This document shows, piece by piece, positions 28,301 to 35,463 of a stretch of DNA of 64,000 nt. The stretch lies in NCBI GenBank assembly GCA_050953445.1, contig JBMNMS010000001.1, positions 620,001 through 684,000 on the forward strand. Direction: 5' to 3'. Position 1 is the first letter of the stretch; each line of letters opens with the position of its first letter. The notes beneath the pieces are model-generated. The model ran no database searches. It was not told where the DNA came from and worked only from the letters and a program-made list of their open reading frames with translations. The translations under genes and the position numbers were made by a program. The DNA is from JBMNMS01 sp050953445 (lineage in GTDB: Bacteria; Bacillota; Clostridia; Peptostreptococcales; Anaerovoracaceae).

Positions 28301-29017
28301 TGCAAACTCTGCTCTGCTTATATTGGCTTTTGGATTTATCTTGCCTCCCGATCCTTGTACATAACCGGCAGTCACCATGGCAGAAAGGCTATTTTCTGCC
28401 CAGGCAGCAACCTGCCCCTTATCTGTAAAGCTATTTAATTCACCGGTACCTTCCGATGTTATCTTAAAAGCTCTTGCAAGAACGGTAAAGGCTTCCTGTC
28501 TTGTAATCCCATCCTCTGGACGCATTTTGCTATCCTTCATAAAGGTTCCCATCATCACAGCCTTTGCCATATCATCCGCATACCATGAAGTGGCGGCCAC
28601 ATCGGTAACTCCACCTAAGCCTGCCTTTTTTACTGCCCCAAAGGCACGGTTTACTACCGCTGCCATCTCAGCCCTTTTAATAGGTGCCGTTGCTTTAATG
28701 AGCAGCTTATCCCCTTCTGCATAACCCTTTAAAAGTCCATTAGCAACAGCCTTTTCCAAAGCCGAAGTGGACCAATTGTTGGGCATATCGGCAAAGCCCT
28801 TTGTAGCAGATTCTCCCGCTACTTCTTCCTCAGGCTCATCTGTTGCTGCATCACCGGGTTCTTCCGTGGCTCCATCCACAGATTCCCCTGTCACTTCCTC
28901 CACCTGTTCCTCTACATTTGAAACGGTTTCATCTGCATCAGCGAATACTCCCAAGGGCATCATGGTAAGAACCATCATTACCGTCATTAGTATCGCTAAC
29001 ATCTTCTTTTGCTTCAT
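22304..29017 (-). CDS. Giant SLH-domain multi-module surface protein (2237 aa)
   Basis: An N-terminal signal peptide (MKQKKMLAILMTVMMVLTMM, cleaved near ADA) is followed by an acidic linker and three SLH domains (about 70-250) for binding to secondary cell-wall polymer. A beta-helix-like region (about 255-470) with repeats such as VTLRNVTINGDLIIADGVGE is closely matched in the protein at 51492-56210. A glycine-rich linker leads to a chitobiase-C-terminal-like domain (IYYTLDGSEPTKSSDKY), two FIVAR-like helical segments, Ig-like (Big_4) and two InlB B-repeat-like modules (YTVTFDVNDGNGTLTAEVDG). Cadherin-like and DATLTSTLGTVDNDAGTIVD modules follow, the latter present twice. The last 300 residues look like a beta-propeller (LYYNALDAEGKWGTQTEV). 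No catalytic domain is recognised; an adhesin or S-layer role is likely. GGGAGG precedes the ATG. Confidence 0.85.
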   Translation of the reverse strand: MKQKKMLAILMTVMMVLTMMPLGVFADADETVSNVEEQVEEVTGESVDGATEEPGDAATDEPEEEVAGESATKGFADMPNNWSTSALEKAVANGLLKGYAEGDKLLIKATAPIKRAEMAAVVNRAFGAVKKAGLGGVTDVAATSWYADDMAKAVMMGTFMKDSKMRPEDGITRQEAFTVLARAFKITSEGTGELNSFTDKGQVAAWAENSLSAMVTAGYVQGSGGKINPKANISRAEFAVVMDNLVKQYIVSPGEVTGVVTKGNVLVRSSDVTLRNVTINGDLIIADGVGEGDVTLDGVTVTGRTVVRGGGENSIVIKGNSDLGKVIVYKVDGKVRIAVQGGADVEIIYIEDGSDDVKVEGTIGTLEVGGSSLVTTSNATITTAILSGEGASLILGSGTTVKNGEITGNASGITVDKGATVENIIISGDNAKIGGSGTVKTVEVKEGADGASVTTPNTKVVDGKEEVTTPPATGGGGGGNSSANKVSAITITAKVGGVDVVGDVYYKAEVKVTMTSGTAGAEIYYTLDGSEPTKSSDKYNGEVTLTAPGNAGGTITIKAKGFKDGSTASDVTTKAVKYLDKADLTEYNALKALLPANNDDETYTEESWTAFAAAKAEIKDNLQDTAGQAAVDAEVVKIHEALDLLEVAAGKVSKVQLEAAITSATANKGSVEISTLGDGTDVAKDKKWVTQAVSDTYGGAITAAQGVFDDALADQEAVDQAVTDLATATGIFNAAKADGTQREVESVETLADINVANGTAIGGVSLPATVEVTLDDATTENLAVTWDTAGYDGNTAGTYTFAGTLTLPGNNTIANTANVKASVKVVVAKAQYTVTFDVNDGNGTLTAEVDGDDISSGGAVEEGKDVVFTATPDAGYQVRMWKKNNVLVGGNTTNNLTVENLAEDTVVIVEFQAIPPTTYTVTFSVVGGNGTLTAEVDGSPIGSGDSVRADKTIEFTATPNPGYKIKQWTEGGTVVKNTSTQEIITDTEISWDNFGSDFTLTVEFEEVAPLTDAQKLAVDKTLIEAGTYEIPLASQTNQTTKTAWVQGAVDALIANGTTAVVSWNSGESKYDVALTNGGATGSATITVTEEAALPAQSGAPELTAGTPATFDTEMTVGIGTLSTTTNLTYTWYRSDNNTYEAGTDTELATGTTYTPVAADVGKYLIVVATSTDASGNGVVATAAVVAKAAGPEAIAANYAGTFSAAADTIYLTDLAGSATGLEAAVAIDGSSYGAYAALTVNSGGNATITGLAGVTASTKVKVRVAETATHLAGTEKEITVKVPITQVTITNVTAPVGGQAKNIGYDIPEGANYSKVSSGWWDVEAGNWLAGNYVTGKQYRFQATVEPNVGYMFAPKDEMTASVNGKNATEIDSNNKQRIIRYIFTAVAPLNNAPTVKAGQDTQSGNATPASNDGKTTAVPYTGDASGWFEDADVADTLTYALVSAVDESSNDVSGAVQIVGNDITYTPAAAQAEKTVTIVVKASDGTDDSTGNVTITVTVGAVPADKSTDATLTSTLGTVDNDAGTIVDIPNGTTLAAFKAAITPAAGASFEVYKADGTTEANDLASGYKVIVTAQDGTTTKTYTITILTSTPSATVADITVDGTQGVAIDAKDVTITIANDTIKNEIAADTDLAAWITNLPAGLVAKAKAVIAANATEVVITISGTPTETLTAAMTIEVPAANLTGGTKIDVTANANAKFAIAAPELIGNIAITVTAPAIGQTPDYVGELPAGAKYAKSGTGISWQEKVSQAWLNSSSIFEGGKTYKFSYRLKPNEGYIFTIGTTTVTVNGGEATLSTDGSNPGQYIVSYEFYVVSTDATLTSTLGTVDNDAGTIVDIPNGTTLAAFKAAITPAAGASFEVYQADGTTEANDLASGYKVIVTAQDGTTTKTYTVTVLLPTEIEADVVHAASGSNFTGVLYTADGKLYYNALDAEGKWGTQTEVATGVSEARLAIDGDDNPHVVYTTSDDKIGYRKVENENWAVEIKIGSLNGGKCKKPDISVDNNKKAHITYTDTMGDTGGQQDKDDIMYASNAVNDFLPEMKYRGYYENWGGSAYFGNYFEKGSLIEDDGSNYFIITHFQEFDRSSGGTAYKTYSIKAASTTPVTGEPAGRNSSDLYDIYDMSANNGKIVVLYRDTDKKVAELTTSGNNINFTNPTTLTGIGTPHSLATDGTDIVVVGLNGSALQAFYNGSDKSPMGITVKAGTKVAAVYVDGKFYAVYTDNSSGEITMVEVNND
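23331..23568 (-). repeat. Intragenic near-identical repeat, copy A
   Basis: 238 bp nearly identical to 24258-24495 (only a few mismatches seen), encoding the module DATLTSTLGTVDNDAGTIVD onward. A substrate for slippage or recombination that would delete or add about 930 bp in frame. Confidence 0.85.
24258..24495 (-). repeat. Intragenic near-identical repeat, copy B
   Basis: Partner of 23331-23568; same length, same frame. Confidence 0.85.
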
Positions 29018-29107
29018 CTCATTTCCTCCCTTATAGAATCATTCATATTGAAATCAAAACGGTACAAATCCCATATAATAACACTATTCACACGCTTTAT
29101 GTTATTC

Positions 29108-29134
29108 TTATCGGCAAAAACCTCGAAATATTAA
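29108..29134 (-). promoter_or_regulatory. Sigma-28-like promoter candidate
   Basis: On the minus strand TTAA, 15 bases, then GCCGATAA: the -10 element is identical to the flagellar sigma consensus and the spacing is right; the -35 differs at one base (TAAA expected). It lies about 90 bp upstream of the giant SLH gene. Chance occurrence is possible. Confidence 0.35.
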
Positions 29135-29147
29135 TTTGGTAGAATAG

Positions 29148-29177
29148 ATTATACTCTATAATAAACCGCCCGTCCAA
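29148..29177 (-). promoter_or_regulatory. Sigma-A-like promoter candidate of the giant SLH gene
   Basis: TTGGAC, 18 bases, TATAAT on the minus strand, about 130 bp upstream of the ATG. The -10 is perfect and the -35 moderate. Confidence 0.45.
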
Positions 29178-29439
29178 CTAAATTAAGCGTATTAAATAAA
29201 ATTATTTCAACAACATCCCTTGGTCAGATTACACTGTATTTTATTTGCAAGGCATTAGTAAATCGGGTAATCAACCGAAAGGAGTTGACATCAAACAATT
29301 AACTGTCATGTCCCTGACCTTTCGGTCTTTCGTTCCAGCATCCATTTTGACAGGCGAAAATCATTTTTGAGCTTAGCTATATCAATTGAAGCCCTATCCA
29401 AATTTGAGCAGTAAACTATTGGCAAGTCGCATGCAACCC

Positions 29440-29542
29440 CATAGCTTTATCTAATAGAATTCACTGCAATTATCTTCTCCGTTTCCCTATTGGAAATGGT
29501 TGGATTGGCACTTACTTTAGATTGCACCTATGCCGGGCGCAC
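29440..29542 (-). mobile_element. Group II intron 5' fragment behind a terminator
   Basis: On the minus strand the sequence begins GTGCGCCCGGCATAGGTGCA right after the T-run of the terminator of the cysteine-rich gene. GTGCG plus the GGCATAGGTGCAATCTA core is the start of group II intron domain I and matches the fragment at 51386. The match to the other fragment is lost after about 25 bases; the end of the remnant is not defined. The remaining intergenic DNA (29178-29440) shows no gene. Confidence 0.6.
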
Positions 29543-29544
29543 TA

Positions 29545-29580
29545 TAAATAAAAACCTACCTTGTAATTGGTAGGCTTTTA
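29545..29580 (-). terminator. Terminator of the cysteine-rich surface protein gene
   Basis: AAAGCCTACC pairs with GGTAGGTTTTT around an 8-base loop on the minus strand and is followed by TTTATTTATA; it lies about 30 bp after the stop. Confidence 0.8.
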
Positions 29581-29610
29581 TTGGTTAATATTTTCTTTTG
29601 AATTTTAATT

Positions 29611-32600
29611 CTATTTTTTTACAAAGCGATATAATATTGCAGCTACTTGTGCCCTTGTTGCATTACCTCTTGGTGTCAAGTTTTTACCATCACCTTGTAT
29701 TAATTCTTCTGCATTCGCCCAGGACATCGCATCCATTGCCCAGTCCGAGATCTCCTTTGAGTCTTCAAACCTTTCCAAATCAGCCTTGAGCGATACATTA
29801 TTCCCTTTATATTTTGTATAGTTTAACAATATTCCTGCCAGTTGTTCGCGGGTAATTGGATCTTCTGGGCCAAACTTATTATTTCCGTACCCACTGACAA
29901 TTCCATTTTCTGATGCCCATACTACTGAATCTACATAATATTTACCTTCTTCCACATCAGTGAACTTGTTTTCTTTTCCTAATGGTAACCCTTCTAATCT
30001 ATGAAGAATTGTTACAATCATTCCCCTTGTAGCAACACCATCAGGGCTGAATCTATTGTCCCCCGTTCCATTCATTAAATCATTTTCATACACATATTTC
30101 ACAGACTCATAGAACCAGTTTTCTTCCTTAACATCTTTGAAGCTCATGTCCCTATTATCTTTCCCTACTATATATAAGGATAGGTGGGAAAGAGTAAAAT
30201 ATACAAAACCGTCTTTATAAGTTGACTCTATCTTCTCTCTTTCACCTATGTCATTTAGATACCATATGGCTACAGGCTGTGGTCCATCATATGGAAGCGT
30301 CATGTTTAGTTTCCCTTCAAAGTTTGTAATGTTTCTATTTCCTGAGCTTATACTTATATCATATACATTGTCGCCGGCTTGAATTGCATTAGATTGTAAC
30401 TCATTTAGATTTAACTTGCCTTTGTTTTCAATTCCCATTGTAATGGTCTCACCATTAGTCTGGTTCACTATTGATGCCAAAGCCTGCAAGTCCATAGACA
30501 AGCTTCCCTCGACCAGTTGTATGGATATTTCAAGTCCTGCTTTTCCAATGCCCTCCAATGCAGTTTTGGGTAATATGGCCTGGGTGGTGCTAATAGCTCC
30601 GGATAAATCTATTACAGCCTTACCATCTTGTGTATTATTTATTATCTCCTGTACTTTTGATTCTGGCAGATCTACTACGGCTGTGTTATTTGTGGTGGTA
30701 TATTCAATCGCTGGCACATTGTTCCCCGATGGGCTTTCATTTTCATCCTTATTTTGACTGCCGCCACCGCTAGATCCACCCCTTGCAGGAATGCTTTCTA
30801 CTTCTATTACATAGCCACAGACCGTGCATTCTTTATGTTTGCTTCCTTTTTTTGTTGCAGTAGCTGGAGTATCAATGATCCAACCTCCCGGAATGTGGGC
30901 GGCAATATCTTTCTTTTCGCCGCAGGGACATTCATACCAATGGTTTATTTTGTTATAGCTCCATGTATTTGCCCATTCATGGGTATGGTTGGTACCTGTT
31001 GCAGGAATGGTTGCCGTATCCATGATATGGCCACAAACCAAACATTCTTTATGTCGGCTTCCCTCCGTTGTTTCGGTAGCTGCTATATCAGCAATCCAAT
31101 CTCCGGCAATGTGCGCTGCCATATCCTTCTCTGCACCACAGGCACATGCGTGCCAATGGCTGGCTTCATCGCGGAACCATGCGTCTATCCAATCGTGCGT
31201 GTGAATAGACCCAATGGCGGGGATGGTCTCGACAACGGTGATGTATCCGCATCTATTGCATGCACGATGCCGGCTTCCCTCCGTTGTTTCGGTAGGCTCC
31301 ACATCGATAATCCAGTCGCCCGCATCATGGTACGAAACATAGCCTTTCTTTCCACAGGTGCATGCGAGCCAATGGCTTGTGTTGTCATACTCCCAAATGC
31401 TACCCCAAGCGTGGGTGTGCCCCGGATCCAATGCCGGGATGATGCCCGTTTCCAGCACCTCGTTACAAATCATGCACATTTTATACTTGGTGCCATCCGC
31501 TGTTTCGGTGGCGGGGGTATCGGGTATCCATTCGCTTGGTATGTGTTCATGGCTTGCCGGAATGATTTCATGCGCTGTATACGCACATTCCCTACATGTT
31601 CTGCTCTTGACGCCATTTTGCGTTGCGGTAGCTGGCTCATGAATTGTCCAGCTTCCCCAGCTATGGCTTTCCTGGCCATGTATTTGGCCGCACGTGCAGA
31701 TGAACCAATGGTCATGCTTGTCGTAATGGTATGTGCTATACAAATCGGTGCAAACCTCGCATTCGCCACATGCGAAGCAAATAAGTGCGTCGTATTCACA
31801 ATACGTTTCACATGTTACGCAAATATCGATGCAATTTTCGCATTCACCATGGATTGGACAAACGAGGGCACAGCCGGAACAATAAGCACTACAGCTTTCG
31901 CAAACTGTCTCGCAATTACCGCATACGCCGCAACCGGCACAAAATGCCGTGCATTCGCTACATGCCTCGCCACATTCGAGGCATATTTCTGTACATGCAT
32001 CGCATAGTTGACAATTTTCGCAGAACGCGTCCGCACAATCGATACAAGTGTCGAAACACCCAAGGCAAATCGATGTGCAGTCTTCTGCGCATAAGCCGCA
32101 CTCGGGACAAATTATGTTGCATTCGGAGCAAAAGTAGCCGCAGCTTACGCAAATCTCTGCGCAGTTTTCACAATATCCGCAATTGCCACAAACCTCTGCA
32201 CATTCGTTACAATATTCGCCACATTCGGGGCAAACATCCACGCAACCATCGCACTTCTGGCATGTCTCGCAAAAGCTCGCTGCACATTCAGCGCAAACGC
32301 TTTCGCAATCCAAGCAAATGGTTACGCATTCTGCGCACTGGTCACAATCATTGCAAAATGCATCGGCACACTCTGAGCAATATTCTCCACATCCTGTACA
32401 TATAAAGGCGCATTCGCTGCACAAGCCGCAGCCTCCGCAAAATCCTTCGGAGCAATCTTCACACCTGCCGCAATCGACGCAAAACTGTAAGCCCGCAGCC
32501 TCGGCGCATTTTAAACAGCCTCCACAACAATCAAGAAATTCGGTGCACTCGGAACAAAGTTCACATTCATCACAAAATCCGTCGGCGCATTCGATGCAAT

Positions 32601-33243
32601 AATCACCGCAAGCACTACATAATGTGGTGCAATTCCTATCCCTGTAACAATCAAGGCATATATCGCCGCCCGCGCAAAATGCGCATAACCAACAATCGGG
32701 GCAATACAGATCTCCATTGCAGTCATTGCAACGCTCGCATTCCGGACAGCGGGCTTCATAGCAATTTGCACATTTTCTGCAAGCATCACTCGAACATTGG
32801 TCGCCGCCGTGGCACGATTCGCAATAGCCGCATTCAAAGCACATGCTGCCGGAGACGCAATTTGGGCATTGTCCACAGGATCCGCAAAGGTATTCGATGC
32901 CATAAGCACCACAATCAATGCAAAGTTCGCAGTTTGAACAGATATCGATGCACTCTTCACAGCGCATACAATTGCCGCAATGGTCTAAGCCGGAGCTTTC
33001 GCAGTCACCGCATTCCGGGCAATGATGGTCTGCATAGCAGTCGCCACCGCCGGCATTTTCACTACACCCGCCACAGCCATCGCAAAGCCAATCGTCATAG
33101 CGATATTCGCCGCAGTAAACGCAATCCTGTCCATCTTCATAGCCCGCATGGACATGTAACTGTCCTTCAATTGGCATAAGTCCCAATACAAGCACTACCG
33201 CTAAAATAATACTTAGAATTCCTTTCACCCTGTTTTTCTTCAT
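29611..33243 (-). CDS. SLH-anchored cysteine-array surface protein (1210 aa)
   Basis: A signal peptide (residues 1-33, MKKNRVKGILSIILAVVLVL) is followed by residues 41-498, a cysteine array: I count about 122 Cys in 458 residues. From about residue 281 it settles into eight tandem units of 27-28 residues with the spacing C-x2-C-x3-C-x2-C-x4-C-x2-C-x2-C-x2-C-x3. Residues 503-820 hold about four and a half repeats with HTHxW, SHWxACxCG, WIxD, GSxHxECxxCG and IPA. A Ser/Gly/Asn linker leads to a beta-rich region (about 845-1005) and three C-terminal SLH domains (about 1008-1210; FKDVKEENWFYESVKYVYEN). The protein is thus exported and wall-bound. The Cys pairs could hold zinc, other soft metals or many disulfides; the function is unknown. 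AGGAGG precedes the ATG. Confidence 0.85.
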   Translation of the reverse strand: MKKNRVKGILSIILAVVLVLGLMPIEGQLHVHAGYEDGQDCVYCGEYRYDDWLCDGCGGCSENAGGGDCYADHHCPECGDCESSGLDHCGNCMRCEECIDICSNCELCIDCGAYGIEYLCGSCGQCPNCVSGSMCFECGYCESCHGGDQCSSDACRKCANCYEARCPECERCNDCNGDLYCPDCWLCAFCAGGDICLDCYRDRNCTTLCSACGDYCIECADGFCDECELCSECTEFLDCCGGCLKCAEAAGLQFCVDCGRCEDCSEGFCGGCGLCSECAFICTGCGEYCSECADAFCNDCDQCAECVTICLDCESVCAECAASFCETCQKCDGCVDVCPECGEYCNECAEVCGNCGYCENCAEICVSCGYFCSECNIICPECGLCAEDCTSICLGCFDTCIDCADAFCENCQLCDACTEICLECGEACSECTAFCAGCGVCGNCETVCESCSAYCSGCALVCPIHGECENCIDICVTCETYCEYDALICFACGECEVCTDLYSTYHYDKHDHWFICTCGQIHGQESHSWGSWTIHEPATATQNGVKSRTCRECAYTAHEIIPASHEHIPSEWIPDTPATETADGTKYKMCMICNEVLETGIIPALDPGHTHAWGSIWEYDNTSHWLACTCGKKGYVSYHDAGDWIIDVEPTETTEGSRHRACNRCGYITVVETIPAIGSIHTHDWIDAWFRDEASHWHACACGAEKDMAAHIAGDWIADIAATETTEGSRHKECLVCGHIMDTATIPATGTNHTHEWANTWSYNKINHWYECPCGEKKDIAAHIPGGWIIDTPATATKKGSKHKECTVCGYVIEVESIPARGGSSGGGSQNKDENESPSGNNVPAIEYTTTNNTAVVDLPESKVQEIINNTQDGKAVIDLSGAISTTQAILPKTALEGIGKAGLEISIQLVEGSLSMDLQALASIVNQTNGETITMGIENKGKLNLNELQSNAIQAGDNVYDISISSGNRNITNFEGKLNMTLPYDGPQPVAIWYLNDIGEREKIESTYKDGFVYFTLSHLSLYIVGKDNRDMSFKDVKEENWFYESVKYVYENDLMNGTGDNRFSPDGVATRGMIVTILHRLEGLPLGKENKFTDVEEGKYYVDSVVWASENGIVSGYGNNKFGPEDPITREQLAGILLNYTKYKGNNVSLKADLERFEDSKEISDWAMDAMSWANAEELIQGDGKNLTPRGNATRAQVAAILYRFVKK

Positions 33244-33380
33244 TGTTCTCTCCTCCTTTCCTTTCCAGATAATATAGCATTGTACTTATATTTTATTGGT
33301 TTCCCTTGGAGGATACATCCTACAAATGTAGGGGGTAGACATATTATTTTTCAGTCCTTCCAGCTATTTTTATACCCAAT

Positions 33381-33411
33381 GGCACACGAGAACATCGACA
33401 CCTCGTTTGCC
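33381..33411 (-). other. Hairpin in the 5' leader of the cysteine-rich gene
   Basis: GGCAAACGAG pairs with CTCGTGTGCC around an 11-base loop in the transcribed leader, 137 bp before the ATG. It may affect transcript stability; it does not match a riboswitch that I know. Confidence 0.35.
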
Positions 33412-33446
33412 TATATGGATACGATATGATAAGATTATTAAAATAG

Positions 33447-33474
33447 ATTATCCTGAATACTCAGTTAACATCAA
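33447..33474 (-). promoter_or_regulatory. Sigma-A-like promoter candidate of the cysteine-rich gene
   Basis: TTGATG, 16 bases, GATAAT on the minus strand, about 200 bp upstream of the start, leaving a long leader. Confidence 0.4.
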
Positions 33475-33770
33475 GGCTTTTCTCTTAGTTGCTGTAGGTC
33501 AAATCTCAACTGTGAAAGGAGGAATTTCTCCTGCTTAGTCAAAAAGGCTAAGTAGTGGCAATATCTTGGGAATATGCTTACTTCTCACTATGTCTCTCCC
33601 CGCCTGCCTCCCATGCCGATGCAAAGCGAGTTGTGGCTTTAAATTCCACCACGCAGCACACAATGTATACACATGCCTACCCATTAAAGAGGCCGAAGCG
33701 CTGATGATAGTTAGAACTTTTGAAAAGAAAATAACAGTTTCAAAAAATGGTGATAACGGAGGTGATCCAG
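33475..33770. other. Intergenic region without recognised gene
   Basis: About 300 bp between the divergent cysteine-rich gene and the lipoprotein gene. Small hairpins (GGAGGAATTTCTCC and CTTAG...CTAAG at about 33519-33553) are visible; no convincing coding frame. It presumably holds the promoter of the lipoprotein gene. Confidence 0.4.
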
Positions 33771-34355
33771 ATGAGAAAGAAATTCCTTCTTATATGTGCG
33801 ATTATGTTAATATCAGGGTTATTTGCTTGTGGCAATCCCACGGCCAACGAGGCGACTGATGCCTCAAAGTCGTCTGACCCGGCGGGTGAACAGGTCCCGG
33901 CAGATATAATACAGCCCTCATCCCTTATATCCCTTAATGAGGCGGGAGAAATTCTTAAAACGGAATTAAAAGCCATAGAGGTCGACAACGAAATGCCGGG
34001 TGGGGCTCTGAATTGCGTGTATGATTCCGAAGATAATCTGTTACAGATTTTCATTCGCCAGAATAGCCTTATGAAAGGGCTTAATAAGGAATTTGGCGGC
34101 ACCGAAAATTACTTTAATGGAATGGTAAGCTTCCAAAAAGAGGAATCTCCAGACTTCATCTTAGAAATAGAAAACCTTGGGGATGAAGCATACTATATGG
34201 ACTTGGCAGAAACAAATCGCTGGAGCTTGCACATTTTAAAAAGCGGATATGTGGTGGAGCTCTATCTTGACGGCAATGGCACAAAAGACTGGAAATTGGA
34301 CATATTAAAAGAAGCAGGAGAACTGGCCATTAAAAATCTTCTGCCTCAGATCTGA
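33771..34355 (+). CDS. Small lipoprotein of unknown function
   Basis: 194 residues from the ATG at 33771, chosen because GGAGGTGAT lies 5 bases upstream; an upstream GTG/ATG reading at 33747 has no site. The start MRKKFLLICAIMLISGLFAC is a signal peptide with lipobox SGLFAC, so the Cys is lipidated and the protein sits on the outer face of the membrane. The mature part (EAGEILKTELKAIEVDNEMP, then GGALNCVYDSED, QKEESPDFILEIENLGDEAY) resembles DUF3558/DUF4358-like solute-type small domains but I do not recognise it with certainty. Monocistronic. Confidence 0.72.
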   Translation: MRKKFLLICAIMLISGLFACGNPTANEATDASKSSDPAGEQVPADIIQPSSLISLNEAGEILKTELKAIEVDNEMPGGALNCVYDSEDNLLQIFIRQNSLMKGLNKEFGGTENYFNGMVSFQKEESPDFILEIENLGDEAYYMDLAETNRWSLHILKSGYVVELYLDGNGTKDWKLDILKEAGELAIKNLLPQI

Positions 34356-34384
34356 TAAACGAGGGGTATCATGGATAACTATAA

Positions 34385-35440
34385 TGTCCCCATAAAACAA
34401 GACAAAATTTTCAAAGACCTTAATGAACCTGATATAATAAAGACAGAAAGCTGTCAAGAAAGCAGGTTCATGAAAAATGGCTAAGAGAAGAACATTTTCA
34501 CCGGAATTTAAGAGCAAGCTAGTGTTAGAGGTTCTCCGGGAAGAGCGCCCCCTAGGGGAAATTGCAAATGAACACGACATTAGTCCAAACCAACTAAGGA
34601 ATTGGAAGGTTGAATTCCTTAAAAATGCCCCAAGAGCCTTCTCTTAAAGCAGGGATGAAAAAGAAATCCGAGCACGGGAGAAAGAGATGGACGAGCAATA
34701 TGAGGCATTAATGGCAAAGGTTGGTCAGCTTACTATAGAAAATGACTGGCTGAAAAAAAATCTGAACAAGTCTTTGGGAAAGGCTGGGAGGTTAAAACTG
34801 GTTTTAAAAGGCCATAAATTAAGCGTATCCAGGCAGTGCGAATTGCTTGAGATTAATCGGACAAGCACATATTACACTCCTGCCCAGCCAGACCCGTAAT
34901 TTGAAAACCTGGTAAAAAATCGGCTTGATTACTGGCACACAAAGATGCCCTATATGGGAGTCAGGAAACTCCGCGACAAGCTGCAGAACTTTGATAATAT
35001 TCCGGTTGGCCGTAAGCTAATCAAAAGGTTCATGAGCGAGATGGGAATCTATGCAATGTGCCCCAAGCCCAAGCTTTCAAGGCGAAACAAGGAACATAAG
35101 ATCCATCCATATTTACTTAGAGATTTAAGTATTACACATGCGAACCAAGTTTGGGCTATTGATATCACATACATAAGAATGGGAGCAGGTCATATGTACC
35201 TAACAGCCATAATCGACTGGTATAGTCGCTTTGTAGTTGGCTGGGAATTGTCTGACACCCTAGATACTGCACCGGTTCTTGCAGCTGTAAAAAAGGCGAT
35301 TCAGCGTTATGGAAAACCCGGCATAATAAACTCAGATCAAGGATCTCAATTTACCAGCGATGAATACACAAGGTACCTGAAAAATGAGGGCATCAAGCAA
35401 AGTATAGATGGCAAGGGTCGCTGGATAGACTGTATAGTAC
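34385..35440 (+). mobile_element. Decayed IS3-family element, right end lost
   Basis: It begins near TGTCCCCATAAAACAAGACA with the IS3-type TG end and an internal promoter (CTTAATGAACCTGATATAAT). It contains the transposase remnant at 34477 and ends abruptly after the codons for GKGRWID. No right terminal repeat is seen. A related 5' fragment lies at 20863-21066. Confidence 0.75.
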
Positions 35441-35457
35441 AACAGATTTCTGATTGA
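34477..35457 (+). pseudogene. IS3-family transposase with nonsense codons and lost C-terminus
   Basis: One frame reads MAKRRTFSPEFKSKLVLEVL (OrfA helix-turn-helix), meets TAA at 34645, continues through the leucine-zipper part (EALMAKVGQLTIENDWLKKN) and the OrfB start, meets TAA at 34897, then continues into the integrase core. Catalytic residues visible are D in VWAIDITYI and D in IINSDQGSQF; the last Glu is missing because the frame runs into foreign DNA after RWID and ends QQISD. OrfA and OrfB lie in a single frame here, which also suggests an indel. Nonfunctional. Confidence 0.85.
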
Positions 35458-35463
35458 TAAGAA

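Noticed and set aside
30754..32007. A long plus-strand open frame (417 codons) opposite the cysteine-rich gene
   Set aside because: It mirrors the Cys/Gly repeat code of the minus-strand gene, has no ribosome site and gives a low-complexity product; the minus-strand frame has signal peptide and SLH domains.
31750..32403. Cys repeats as 4Fe-4S ferredoxin motifs
   Set aside because: Short C-x2-C-x2-C-x2-C-x3-C stretches occur, but the protein carries a Sec signal peptide and would cross the membrane unfolded; the Pro after the last Cys typical of ferredoxins is mostly absent. Zinc or disulfides are more likely.
33590..33700. A cyclic-di-GMP (GEMM) riboswitch before the lipoprotein gene
   Set aside because: GATGCAAAGC is present, but the AAAGGCAAACC part and the paired helices of the aptamer are not found.
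33566..33859. A plus-strand frame of 97 codons before and over the lipoprotein start
   Set aside because: It overlaps the lipoprotein gene in another frame and has no ribosome site; the lipoprotein start has a clear site and lipobox.
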